Assembly: GCA_026389895.1 (NCBI GenBank)
Contig: JAPLGZ010000230.1
Location: 1 to 38,045, forward strand
Direction: 5' to 3'
Length of the DNA stretch: 38,045 bases
DNA from: Chloroflexota bacterium
GTDB lineage: Bacteria; Chloroflexota; Anaerolineae; Caldilineales; Caldilineaceae
Below, piece by piece: positions 1 to 8,234 of this stretch (positions within the stretch are counted from its first letter, which is position 1; each line of letters opens with the position of its first letter). The translations under genes and the position numbers were made by a program. Below the pieces are notes generated by a model. It did no database searches and had not been told where the DNA came from. It worked only from the letters and a program-made list of their open reading frames with translations.

Positions 1-126
1 TAACTCTTTGGCCTTGCCGAGTTCTAATTGCACAGAGACGCCCAGCCCAAACCCCATCGCTCGGACCGGATCGTTATCCAGGTAAACGCCTGGCGGCAAG
101 CCGTTGGCGGTCATCAATTCAACTGT
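1..126 (-). pseudogene. In-frame continuation of the serine hydrolase after a premature stop
   Basis: Reading on past the TAA in the same frame gives TVELMTANGLPPG and then AMGFGLGVSVQLELGKAKEL, open to the window edge. Related serine hydrolases typically continue after 'LLGR' with 'KTVELM' and later a GFGLGF-type strand. The missing residue is where a lysine is expected, so one AAA to TAA change explains the break. This is either a true nonsense mutation or a sequencing or assembly error. Confidence 0.75.
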
Positions 127-1035
127 TTAGCGGCCTAATAAACGGACACCATCCAATTCGCCTTTGTTCAACAACATTTGGGCAAAACGCAAGTAATCGC
201 CCGTCGTCGAAACCAAGCCGCCACCGCCGGAATGGCGTTTGTTGGGCTGAATATACTGACTGGTTTTGGGGGCATCGAGCACCTTTAGGCCGCCCTGTTC
301 CCCTGGTCCATAGGTCGTCGCAAAGCGGCCGATCTTCTCGCTGGGCACATAAAAACTGGTATCCACCATGCCCAGTGGGGCAAAGATCTGTTGCTGCAAG
401 AAGTCTGCAAAGGGCATCCCGGCGACCACTTGCACCAAATAGCCGAGCACATCGGTGGCCATGCTATAGCGAAAGCGCGTCCCCGGTTGATGCGCCAAGG
501 GTAATTGGGCGAGCGCCTCGATCCAATCCGCCAAAGTAAAAGTGGGATCTGAATCCAACTTCTCCCAGAGCTTGCGGTATAGCTCGTCGATGTAAACGTG
601 GTCCTCGAAGCCATAACTCAAACCGGCCGTGTGCGTCAATAAATCGTGAATGGTGATTGGGCGCACTGGATCCACCAAGCGTCCACCGGAGCCAACGGTA
701 TTATCTAGCACTTTGGTCGTTTTAAACGCGGGAATATAATTGGCGATTGGGTCCGTCAGCCGGAGTTGGCCTTCTTCCAAGAGCAAAAGCACGGCCACAC
801 TCGTGATTGGCTTGCTCATGGAATAGATGCGGAAAATCGTGTCAAACGCCATTGGTTGCTCGGTCTCTAACTCGGCCATGCCAAACTTTTCAAAATGGAC
901 GACCTTACCGCGGCGCGCAATCAGGCTGACGATGCCAGCGAGCTTTTGCTCGTCGACATAGCGCTGCATGACGGTATTGATGCGCGCCAGCCGTTTGCTG
1001 GAAAACCCTTGCTCTTCTGGTTTTACTAGATCCAT
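127..1035 (-). CDS. Beta-lactamase-fold serine hydrolase, cut short by an in-frame stop
   Basis: A 302-residue reading frame of the class C beta-lactamase / EstB-like esterase family. The nucleophile motif SxxK is S72-M-S-K75 (IYSMSKPITS). A Tyr motif follows at Y191-S-M, and HSGGGG at 269-274 sits where the family has its KTG-like box. The start is well supported: AGGAG lies 7 bases upstream of the ATG at 1035. The frame ends at TAA (127-129), but the same frame continues open to the window edge with family-like sequence, so the natural protein should be longer by at least 42 residues. It is the last visible gene of a minus-strand run of enzyme families known for modifying small molecules. 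Natural substrate unknown; esterase, peptidase or beta-lactamase are all possible. The fold call is firm; whether the product works is not. Confidence 0.85.
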   Translation of the reverse strand: MDLVKPEEQGFSSKRLARINTVMQRYVDEQKLAGIVSLIARRGKVVHFEKFGMAELETEQPMAFDTIFRIYSMSKPITSVAVLLLLEEGQLRLTDPIANYIPAFKTTKVLDNTVGSGGRLVDPVRPITIHDLLTHTAGLSYGFEDHVYIDELYRKLWEKLDSDPTFTLADWIEALAQLPLAHQPGTRFRYSMATDVLGYLVQVVAGMPFADFLQQQIFAPLGMVDTSFYVPSEKIGRFATTYGPGEQGGLKVLDAPKTSQYIQPNKRHSGGGGLVSTTGDYLRFAQMLLNKGELDGVRLLGR

Positions 1036-1080
1036 TACTTTTCTCCTGTGTGAAATTACGGTGATTGCAAAAAATAAGAC

Positions 1081-2079
1081 TCACCTTTGCATCACAACAA
1101 CATCAGACCATTTTTTCTTAGCCGTATCGCTGGCGATCCATTTAGGTAGTGTAGTCACTGCCTTGAAGCCAGCTTTGGCAAACAAATTCAGCTTGGCCGT
1201 ATGGTCAGCATCAACGTACACCAAACTGCGGTCGGCTGGTGGCAGTTGTAAAGCGTCGAGCAAGCCTGGCGCGTGCTGCCAATAATTAGGATGGCAATAA
1301 CAATCGACCAAGCAGGTGTCGGGCCAGAGCGGATGCCACGACCAGGCTGCCAAGCCGACGACTGCTGTCGTGGCTTGATTACATAGGGTGAGCACGGTGG
1401 GGGGCTCGTTGGCTTGTTGGTGTTCGGCTGCTTCCACCAAAACGGGCAAAAGCGCGCTTTCTGTGGAATGCCGCCCGAACAGTTGCAAACCGGCAGAGCG
1501 CACGCTGCCTGGATAGTCACCAACAAATAAAGGCACAGACGCCGACCAATGGGGCCAGGCCAATGGTTGAATTTCTAGCGGTCCCTGGGCAAAATAGGCG
1601 GCTTCAAACGCGGCTGGCGTCTTCGTGTAATAGGCCATCGTGCCGCTTTCAGCTTCGATGCCCACAAAGCCAAAACTGGCATACATCTGATAGGCCACAG
1701 ATTTGTAGCCCGTGTTCAGAAAGAGCGCCTGGCCACCACGCGCCACAAAATCTTGCATCTGGATACGCATTAAACTGGAACTGGCCCCTTGTTGCCGGTC
1801 GGTTGGCTGAGTCCAGACATGCCCAAAGATCCCAACACCGGCCCGTTCGACGGTCATGATATTGGCAAAAGGTTTGCCGTCCCGATGCAATACATAAAAG
1901 AACGCATCTAAGCCACTGTCACGCTCCAGCAACTGGGCGTTCTGCCAGTTCCAGGGGTCGCCTTTATGCCAAAGCAATTCGACCAAACGCTGCGCCCAAT
2001 CTAGATCGGGGCCACGCACCACTCCTGCCTCTACTTCTTCGCCACTTTTTAGCTTGATGCTGCCGAGTTGTTGATACAT
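1081..2079 (-). CDS. Tandem GNAT-family N-acetyltransferase
   Basis: A 332-residue protein with two GNAT-like halves. The first half (about residues 70-160) has the acetyl-CoA pyrophosphate-binding motif in VWTQPTDRQQGASSSL, followed by YQMYASFGF, the usual 'Y.k.GF' end of the fold. The second half (about 230-320) has YVDADHTAKLNLFAKAGF, a similar C-terminal motif with no clear Q/RxxGxG/A loop, so it may be catalytically inactive. The substrate cannot be read from sequence. It lies 45 bases upstream of the serine hydrolase and 70 bases downstream of another GNAT gene on the same strand. The ATG at 2079 has only a weak purine-rich stretch upstream. Confidence 0.8.
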   Translation of the reverse strand: MYQQLGSIKLKSGEEVEAGVVRGPDLDWAQRLVELLWHKGDPWNWQNAQLLERDSGLDAFFYVLHRDGKPFANIMTVERAGVGIFGHVWTQPTDRQQGASSSLMRIQMQDFVARGGQALFLNTGYKSVAYQMYASFGFVGIEAESGTMAYYTKTPAAFEAAYFAQGPLEIQPLAWPHWSASVPLFVGDYPGSVRSAGLQLFGRHSTESALLPVLVEAAEHQQANEPPTVLTLCNQATTAVVGLAAWSWHPLWPDTCLVDCYCHPNYWQHAPGLLDALQLPPADRSLVYVDADHTAKLNLFAKAGFKAVTTLPKWIASDTAKKKWSDVVVMQR

Positions 2080-2149
2080 ACCGTTTCTTTGCGATCCTTT
2101 GACTATCTATTGGTTGAGCTTACATTGACGCTATACATTGTGCGCTTTA

Positions 2150-2728
2150 TTAGGTTGTTTTGCCATCTGGCGCGTGCACCTTGTACTCATGTCGTAATAG
2201 GCCAAACGTGCCACTGCCGTGATAAAGGCCATCATCTTCCCAAGAATACTCGCGGCGGACGCCTTCACACTGAAAGCCAATCTTCTCTAACATACGAACC
2301 GAGGCAAAATTGTCGATAATGGTATGCGCTTCGACGCGATGGAGTTGTAATTGTGTAAAGCAGAACTGGAGCATGGCGTGCACGGCTTCGGTGGCGATGC
2401 CCTGGCCCCAATACGAACGGGCTAAATCGTAGCCAATTTCGGCTCGATGATGATCACGACTCCAGTTCTGAACGCTATAGAACCCCAGCACCTTGTTTTC
2501 CTCGCGCAAGGTGACACCCCAGATGATCGATTGCTGTGCCGTATACCATTCGTGAATTTGCTCGATTAAGGCGCGCGCTTGTGCAACATCGGTCAGTGGC
2601 TCTGAGTTATATCTCTGGACTTCGGGATCGCCACGAAAGATCAAAACATCGGGCGCATCGTCCGCCACTATTTCGCGCAGGATCAAACGTTCAGTCGTCA
2701 AGATTGGAAATGTCGAAAAATCAAACAT
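2150..2728 (-). CDS. RimJ/RimL-type GNAT N-acetyltransferase
   Basis: A 192-residue single-domain GNAT of the RimJ/RimL group. The N-terminus reads TERLILREI, then a central strand EIGYDLARSYWGQGIATEAV with the acetyl-CoA loop W-G-Q-G-I-A, then NFASVRMLEKIGFQCEGV, all standard for this group. Members acetylate N-terminal amines of proteins or small amines; the substrate here is unknown. Two starts are possible. A GTG at 2761 overlaps the upstream stop by four bases, while the ATG at 2728 has AGGAAAGG about 8 bases upstream and matches the usual family start. The ATG was preferred. Overlap or close spacing with the phosphotransferase gene suggests co-transcription. Confidence 0.88.
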   Translation of the reverse strand: MFDFSTFPILTTERLILREIVADDAPDVLIFRGDPEVQRYNSEPLTDVAQARALIEQIHEWYTAQQSIIWGVTLREENKVLGFYSVQNWSRDHHRAEIGYDLARSYWGQGIATEAVHAMLQFCFTQLQLHRVEAHTIIDNFASVRMLEKIGFQCEGVRREYSWEDDGLYHGSGTFGLLRHEYKVHAPDGKTT

Positions 2729-2757
2729 TTTTTTCCTTTCCTCTTCGCATTGTGGCT

Positions 2758-3690
2758 TCACCGAGCATCAAGCGTTCGTCTTAGCGCGTTCGCCACAAAT
2801 TGGCGAAAACGGGCTTGCTCACCTGGCTGGGTAAACCACCCTTCAGGTCGCCAGATCGGGCGGGCCGCGGCGACTAATTCCCAGAAACCTAGATTTGCCA
2901 CGGGCCGGCCCATTTGCGTCTCATAGATCTTCAGAAATTCCTCGGCAGCCGCTTCAAAGCCAGTCACCCACAAGTCCATGCGACAATAAGCCACATCCTG
3001 GCCTGGATCGCCGTAAGAAGCTTCTTCCCAATCGATCACGGCGGCAATCCGTCCTTGATCCCAGAGCAAATTGCCCCGCCAGTAGTCAATGTGCACTAGT
3101 GTCGATTGGACGCGCTGTAGGTGGGGCAATTGCTGCCACGTCGTCTGCCAGACGGCTTCTCCATCGGGATCGGCTTTCATGCGCTCTGGCATCACCCCAG
3201 AATGTAAGAACCAGGTCGCCTGCGGATCGCCGCTGCGTAAAAAAGCTTGAACTTCGTGATCGCATGGAATCCGATGGATTTGAGCCAACGTTGTCGCCAT
3301 TGCCTGGATCCAGGCCGTTACGCCCGCTGGATGCTCGGTCGCGTGCCAGATCTGTCTCCCAGGCATAAAACTAGTGATGATGGCAGGTGCGCCCAAGAGA
3401 GTGCCTGTCTCATCTAAATATAACGGCGTTGGCACGGGAATCCCATGCCGTTGCAGCCAGGTGAGCGTCTGGAATTCCAAGCGCGCCTTTTGCGCGAGAT
3501 CGCTACCACATTCTGCGTATCCCTTGAGCACCATCGGCACGGCCGCACCGGTGGCGGATTGCGCCTCTATCCGATAGGCGGCGTTATAATGGTCGCCACC
3601 TATCGGTAGAAGGGCCAACAGGGTGCTGGCTGGTGCTATTGTTTTGAGCAAAGTCTGAATTTTGGCTTCCGTTGGTAACAAGTCACTCAC
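2758..3690 (-). CDS. Aminoglycoside phosphotransferase-family kinase (APH/choline kinase fold)
   Basis: A 310-residue protein kinase-like fold. The ATP-binding lysine is probably K56 (VLKGY). Brenner's motif is clear: H200-x-D202-xxxx-N207 in VHIDYWRGNLLW, followed by the metal-binding D220 in AVIDWEEASYGDPGQD. These catalytic residues are all present, so the enzyme should be active. The family phosphorylates hydroxyl groups of antibiotics, choline, sugars and other metabolites; the substrate is not readable. The GTG start overlaps the upstream yjdF-like stop by four bases (GTGA), so translation is probably coupled. Its neighbours (a YjdF-like protein, GNATs and an ABC exporter) fit a detoxification role, which is inference. 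Confidence 0.87.
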   Translation of the reverse strand: MSDLLPTEAKIQTLLKTIAPASTLLALLPIGGDHYNAAYRIEAQSATGAAVPMVLKGYAECGSDLAQKARLEFQTLTWLQRHGIPVPTPLYLDETGTLLGAPAIITSFMPGRQIWHATEHPAGVTAWIQAMATTLAQIHRIPCDHEVQAFLRSGDPQATWFLHSGVMPERMKADPDGEAVWQTTWQQLPHLQRVQSTLVHIDYWRGNLLWDQGRIAAVIDWEEASYGDPGQDVAYCRMDLWVTGFEAAAEEFLKIYETQMGRPVANLGFWELVAAARPIWRPEGWFTQPGEQARFRQFVANALRRTLDAR

Positions 3691-4139
3691 CGTCCTCGAT
3701 GTTTAACTTTCTTTTTTTCCTGCTTGAGCTGGTATTGGTAGTCTGCTTGCGCCTCGCGAGCGGCTTTGATCTCCGCTTCGTGGGCAGCCTTTTGCCGCGC
3801 CCGATCTTCGCGGGTCGCTTCACGGACAGTGACTAGTGTGTCAGAATTTTCCACCAGCCGTCGACTCTCACGTTGCATGCGCTTGAAATTTAATCTGCAT
3901 TGTCTGGATGCTTCTGATCGATTATCTTGCGCCGCCTGATCGAGCACTGGTTGGCTAAAGGCTAGGGTCCGATACTCTTTCAGGACCATCGCATAAACAT
4001 CCGCCAGCATCGGTTCGCTGGTGCCGCAAAAGACTTCACAGACCGCGTGGCCTGCTGCGTCTTTTCTTTCAAAGATCGCCACCCACTTAGCGCCGTCAAA
4101 GAGGAGGGTCAACGTGATGTGGGTTGTTTGCACAATCAT
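3687..4139 (-). CDS. yjdF: YjdF-like protein (DUF2992)
   Basis: A 150-residue protein recognised by its family pattern: an N-terminal beta segment LTLLFDGAKWVAIFER, a middle segment on VYAMVLKEYRTLAFSQPV, then NFKRMQRESRR and a highly charged C-terminus ending QLKQEKKKVKHRGR, the characteristic YjdF end. In Bacillus subtilis yjdF is controlled by a riboswitch that binds azaaromatic compounds; the protein's function is not established. The reading frame could extend to 4181, but the family starts just before the LTLLFDG strand, and the ATG at 4139 has GGAAGAGAG about 7-15 bases upstream. It is the first gene of a tightly packed set with the kinase. A 24-bp hairpin lies about 50 bases upstream. 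Confidence 0.82.
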   Translation of the reverse strand: MIVQTTHITLTLLFDGAKWVAIFERKDAAGHAVCEVFCGTSEPMLADVYAMVLKEYRTLAFSQPVLDQAAQDNRSEASRQCRLNFKRMQRESRRLVENSDTLVTVREATREDRARQKAAHEAEIKAAREAQADYQYQLKQEKKKVKHRGR

Positions 4140-4185
4140 GACGAAATCTCTCTTCCAATAAACTATCTGATAACCCGACACTTTT

Positions 4186-4248
4186 CAGCAGGAGGAAGCG
4201 CCCTTAGGCACTACAGATTCAGGCGCCTAAGGGCGCTTCCTCCTGCTG
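4186..4248. repeat. 24-bp perfect inverted repeat, 15-nt loop
   Basis: Arms 4186-4209 and 4225-4248 are perfect complements, rich in GC (core GGAGGAAGCGCCCTTAGG). The repeat lies between the stop of the second ABC gene (4296) and the start of yjdF (4139). Neither strand has a U-tract after the stem. It may end the exporter transcript, stabilise its 3' end, or fold in the yjdF leader. Confidence 0.85.
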
Positions 4249-4295
4249 TCAGTCGGCCATTCTAATGGTCTCGGCTAAAGTGTCTTTCTGCGCGA

Positions 4296-6182
4296 CTAAT
4301 TACCCACGGTTAACTTTTGCTGCTCTGGCAAAGGTCCAATCTCTTGGGCTTGTTCTTTTGCGTTGGCGTCTTTCTCCGCCCACGGATCGAGTTCGGCTTC
4401 CATCTCTTGGCGGAACTGCTGCGTGTAGAGCCGGTAATAATGCCCGTTCTTACGCAGCAACTCGCTGTGCGTGCCGATCTCTTCGATCTGCCCGTTGTCA
4501 AGCACGAGGATGCGGCTGGCATTGCGAATTGTCGACAAACGATGCGCAACGACAAAGCTCGTCCGCCCCGCCATGAGGGCATCCATCCCTTTTTGGATCA
4601 ACGCCTCGGTCAATGTATCCACCGAACTGGTCGCCTCGTCCATGATAAAAATGTCTGGCTCGGCCAGCACCGCGCGTGCTAAGCTGAGCAACTGTTTCTG
4701 CCCAACCGACAAGCGGACGCCACCTTCACCGACTTCTTCATCGTATTGCTTTTCCAACGTTGTGATAAATTCATGCGCCCCGGCAACTGTCGCCGCACTT
4801 TCGACCTCGGCGTCCGTCGCATCCAACCGTCCATACCGGATGTTCTCGCGGATGGTGCCCGAGAAGAGATGCGGCGTCTGCAAAACCATCCCAATGCGCG
4901 ATTGGATGGCATGTTGCGGCATTTGCGTGTAGTCATGATCGTTGATTGTGATCACACCATGTTTTGGTTCGAAGAAGCGACAGAGCAAGTTGACAATGGT
5001 CGATTTGCCGCTACCGGTTGCACCGACCAAGGCTATCGTCTCGCCCTGTTTCACCTTCAAGCTAAAGTTGCTGAGCACTGGTTTGTCAATTTCATCTTCA
5101 TAATAGAAATCGACATGGTCAAAAATAATATCCCCACGCAGCGTGCCTGGGTCGGTCGCCTCTAGCTTATCAACAATTTCTGGCTTGGCGTCGATCAGCG
5201 AGAAGATGCGCTCGCCCGACGCAATTGCCTGTTGCATTTCGGCATAGACCCGCGCCATCTCTTGCACCGGCCAGACCATCATCAATACATAAGAGATGAA
5301 GGCTTGAATGCCACCAATACTAATGCCGCCGATTTTGGCCTGTGTCCCACTGAACCAGACAATTGCCCCGACTGCCAACGCACTGATAATCTGCACGGTC
5401 GGCAAGAAGAGCGCTGATAGCCAGGCCGCGCGATAGCTGGCTCGGTACATTTCGCCCGAAAGCCCCTTGAATTCTTCCAAATTCTTGCTTTCGCGATCCA
5501 GGGCTTTGACCACCCGCACACCAGTGATGTCTTCGTTATAGGTCCCTGTGATCTTAGAATTGAGCTTGCGCACCGTGCGATATTCAACGATGATCCGTTG
5601 CTTGAAGCGCAAGGCCACAAAGATAATGATCGGAATGATCGTCAAGACAATCAGCGCCAGGTTCACGTTGATCAGCAGCATAAAGTAGACTGATACGATA
5701 ATGTTCAGGATCCCCCAGGTGCTGTCCAACATCCCCCACGTCACCAACTCTGCCACGCGATCCGAATCTGACGTTACGCGTGACATGATCCAACCAACCG
5801 GTGTGCGGTTGTAATACGATAACGACAAGCCTTGCAAGTGATTGAACATCGCACGCCGTAGATCGTAGCGCACTCGCTCACCCAGAAAGCCGGCCAGAAA
5901 GATAAAGCCGAAGACGAAGATCGATTGGATGACGATTAGCGAACCATAAACGGTGAGCAGATGGATTAGTGCATCACGATTGCGGGCGACAATGCCTTCG
6001 TCGATAATGCGCTTGCTCAAATAAGTCGAGTACGCCTCTGCAAAGGCAACCGCGCCGGTTGCCACCAAGAAGACAATCACCCACGCCCAATAGGGCTTCA
6101 ATTGGGCGAGGATGCGTAGCACCGTCTGCCCGTTGAACTGGGTTGTGAATTCTTCTTCTTCGAATTCAATTTGGTCTGACAT
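4296..6182 (-). CDS. ABC exporter half-transporter with the canonical ATPase residues (subunit 2)
   Basis: A 628-residue fusion of a six-helix membrane domain (about 30-320) and a nucleotide-binding domain (about 350-590). Walker A is GATGSGKS at 387-394, the Q-loop glutamine is Q435, Walker B is IFIMDE with catalytic E516, and the H-loop is H547. The signature reads LSVGQ (491-495), not LSGGQ. This is the pattern expected for the partner that supplies the intact Walker B but a degenerate signature in a heterodimeric exporter of the TM287/288, BmrCD or LmrCD type. The start has GGAG 9 bases upstream. It is 86 bases downstream of the other half-transporter on the same strand. Substrate unknown: drugs, lipids and peptides are all possible. 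Confidence 0.93.
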   Translation of the reverse strand: MSDQIEFEEEEFTTQFNGQTVLRILAQLKPYWAWVIVFLVATGAVAFAEAYSTYLSKRIIDEGIVARNRDALIHLLTVYGSLIVIQSIFVFGFIFLAGFLGERVRYDLRRAMFNHLQGLSLSYYNRTPVGWIMSRVTSDSDRVAELVTWGMLDSTWGILNIIVSVYFMLLINVNLALIVLTIIPIIIFVALRFKQRIIVEYRTVRKLNSKITGTYNEDITGVRVVKALDRESKNLEEFKGLSGEMYRASYRAAWLSALFLPTVQIISALAVGAIVWFSGTQAKIGGISIGGIQAFISYVLMMVWPVQEMARVYAEMQQAIASGERIFSLIDAKPEIVDKLEATDPGTLRGDIIFDHVDFYYEDEIDKPVLSNFSLKVKQGETIALVGATGSGKSTIVNLLCRFFEPKHGVITINDHDYTQMPQHAIQSRIGMVLQTPHLFSGTIRENIRYGRLDATDAEVESAATVAGAHEFITTLEKQYDEEVGEGGVRLSVGQKQLLSLARAVLAEPDIFIMDEATSSVDTLTEALIQKGMDALMAGRTSFVVAHRLSTIRNASRILVLDNGQIEEIGTHSELLRKNGHYYRLYTQQFRQEMEAELDPWAEKDANAKEQAQEIGPLPEQQKLTVGN

Positions 6183-6203
6183 AATGTTTAGCTCCAGTAG
6201 AAT

Positions 6204-6267
6204 GTAGGATTGTCAGTGACACGTAGCCACAAGCCTGCTGCAAACTGCTTGTCTCTAACAATCCTAC
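6204..6267. repeat. Inverted repeat between the two ABC genes
   Basis: Arms GTAGGATTGT (6204-6213) and ACAATCCTAC (6258-6267) are perfect. Inside them is a second pair, ACAAGC and GCTTGT. The stem may modulate read-through or mRNA stability between the two exporter cistrons. There is no U-tract. Confidence 0.7.
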
Positions 6268-6268
6268 T

Positions 6269-8122
6269 TTAGTTAACGTTGGTCACTTCTCTATGCACCG
6301 CCTGATTGAGCTCTTGTTCTAGCTCTTGCTCGATCCGCGTCTGTGCTTCGTAAATCTTCCGATAGAACCCGTCTTGCGCCAGCAACTCGGCATGTTTACC
6401 GCGTTGAACGATGCGCCCGTGGCTCATCACCAGAATTAAGTCGGCATCCATCACGGTTTGAATGCGATGGGCAATGATGAAGGTGGTGCGGTTCTTCATC
6501 AATTCCTGTAAGGCAAGCCGAATCAACGCCTCGGTCTCTGTATCCACCGATGAGGTTGAATCGTCTAGAATCAGAATGCGCGGATCCTTGAGCAGGGTGC
6601 GAGCCAACGCCACCCGTTGTTTTTGCCCACCCGAAAGCGTGATCCCCTTTTCGCCGACCAGCGTGTCATACCCTTCGGGCAATTTGGTAATGATCACATC
6701 ATGGATCGCGGCGGCTTGGGCTGCATCTTCCACCTCGGCCTGCGAAACTTCCCGTTCCACACCATAGGTGATGTTATCGCGTACGTTGCGCGAAAAGAGG
6801 AAAGGCTCCTGCTCCACAATGCCGATCTGCTGGCGTAGATAGTGCCGGTTATAATCCTTCAACTCAACCCCATCCAGCAGAATGCGCCCGTCTGTGTATT
6901 CATAGAAACGCGGCAACAGATTCACCAGCGATGTCTTACCCGAACCAGTCGAACCTAACAACGCCACCCGTTGGCCTGGCTTGATCGAGAACGAGATGTT
7001 TTGCAACACCGGTTCTTCACCAGTGGTATAGACAAAGCTCACGTTGTCGAAGACAAGTTCTCCGCGCAGTTTGCCTTGCGGTTGGTAGGTCCCTTCAAGA
7101 ACCGGCTCGCGATCTTGCTTGATCACTTCGCAGACCCGACCAAACGAGACTAACCCTTCGGACATGTGGACGATCAGACGCCCCAGATTACGCATCGGCC
7201 AGATGATCCAGCCGACCAGACTGGCATAGGCCAGATAGGTGCCAATCGTAATGGTGCCGTTAATCGCCATGAGCCCACCCGCTGCAAAGCCGCCAATCAG
7301 TTGCGCGCCGCAGAGCAGATCGGTGATCGGCCAGAACGTGGCGTGCATCACTAAGAGCCGCATCCCACGCGTGTACTTCTCTTTGTTGATGGTGTCAAAT
7401 TTCTCTTCTTCGTAGCGCTGGCGGGCAAATGCCTTGACCACCCGCACCCCGCTTAAGTTCTCTTGCAGCGCGGTGGAAAGTTTTGATTCTGTCTCCTGAT
7501 ATTTCTCATAGCGCTTCCCGACTTGTTTAAAGAAGAAGTAAGAGACGCCTACGACAAACGGCACGACGATCACCGAGAGCAACGCCAGCCGCCAGTTTAG
7601 ATAGAGCAGCGCCGCAAAGTTGATCAGAAAGAGGAGCAAAACGCGCCCACTTTCAATCGCCTGATCCGCAAAGAAACGGCGAATCGTGTCCACATCCGAC
7701 GTAGACCTTTGCAACAAGTCGCCTGTTTGCGTTTTGTCGTGATAGGTGAACGACAAACGCTGGATGTGATCAAACAGATAGTTACGTAGCCGGACCACAA
7801 CACCTTCGGCTGTACGTGCCGCCAATGTACGGCTGAGAAACGTGAAGCCACCCTGTAACAGCGCCAACCCCAAGAAGCCCACCAGAATCAGTGGCAAACC
7901 GACATTGGCTTTGCCGCCTAGATAGTCGTCAACAAAGTAACGTAACAATAAGAAGGTGACCGTATTCGCCAGCGCACCCAGGCTTAGGCTGAGCGTCGCG
8001 CCGATATAGGTTAGATGAAACCCCGTCATCAGTCGCCACAGACCGCGCAATTTGCTCTCTGTGAGGACTGACTTTAGATCAAAATCTGGTTGATTTTGAT
8101 TGGATAATGAACTGTTTAACAT
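6269..8122 (-). CDS. ABC exporter half-transporter with degenerate Walker B (subunit 1)
   Basis: A 617-residue protein with a membrane domain (about 30-330) and a nucleotide-binding domain (about 355-600). Walker A is GSTGSGKT at 390-397, the signature is a canonical LSGGQ (496-500), and the H-loop is H552. Walker B reads ILILDD: aspartate D521 replaces the catalytic glutamate. With the partner's LSVGQ, the composite site made of this Walker B and that signature would be the weak ATP site, and the other site would be intact. This is the known design of heterodimeric bacterial exporters. The start has GGAG 9 bases upstream of the ATG at 8122. It is first in the two-gene exporter operon. Transported substrate not determinable. 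Confidence 0.93.
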   Translation of the reverse strand: MLNSSLSNQNQPDFDLKSVLTESKLRGLWRLMTGFHLTYIGATLSLSLGALANTVTFLLLRYFVDDYLGGKANVGLPLILVGFLGLALLQGGFTFLSRTLAARTAEGVVVRLRNYLFDHIQRLSFTYHDKTQTGDLLQRSTSDVDTIRRFFADQAIESGRVLLLFLINFAALLYLNWRLALLSVIVVPFVVGVSYFFFKQVGKRYEKYQETESKLSTALQENLSGVRVVKAFARQRYEEEKFDTINKEKYTRGMRLLVMHATFWPITDLLCGAQLIGGFAAGGLMAINGTITIGTYLAYASLVGWIIWPMRNLGRLIVHMSEGLVSFGRVCEVIKQDREPVLEGTYQPQGKLRGELVFDNVSFVYTTGEEPVLQNISFSIKPGQRVALLGSTGSGKTSLVNLLPRFYEYTDGRILLDGVELKDYNRHYLRQQIGIVEQEPFLFSRNVRDNITYGVEREVSQAEVEDAAQAAAIHDVIITKLPEGYDTLVGEKGITLSGGQKQRVALARTLLKDPRILILDDSTSSVDTETEALIRLALQELMKNRTTFIIAHRIQTVMDADLILVMSHGRIVQRGKHAELLAQDGFYRKIYEAQTRIEQELEQELNQAVHREVTNVN

Positions 8123-8139
8123 GATAAAAAACTCCTTCG

Positions 8140-8234
8140 TAAAAAGTAATCAGTAAGCAGTGATGCGTGAATGGTGATGCGTGATGAGTGAGGTAAAATG
8201 ACCTTCTTACCTCTCATGCTTCACTGATCACTCC
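8140..8234. repeat. Intergenic stretch of degenerate GTGATGCGTGA words forming an imperfect inverted repeat
   Basis: Between the solute-binding protein gene and the ABC exporter, the words GTGATGCGTGA, GTGATGCGTGATGAGTGAG and GTAAGCAGTGAT recur. The right side (TTACCTCTCATGCTTCACTG, ATCACTCCTTAC) is a partial reverse complement of the left. This looks like a degenerate palindromic intergenic element with no coding capacity. Confidence 0.6.

Noticed and set aside
2895-3368. 157-residue plus-strand frame
   Set aside because: Arg/Ser/Pro-rich antisense shadow of the phosphotransferase gene, which has complete catalytic motifs.
4140-4295. A known yjdF riboswitch upstream of the YjdF-like gene
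   Set aside because: Gene context suggests it, but I could not recognise the aptamer core; only a long perfect hairpin is visible.
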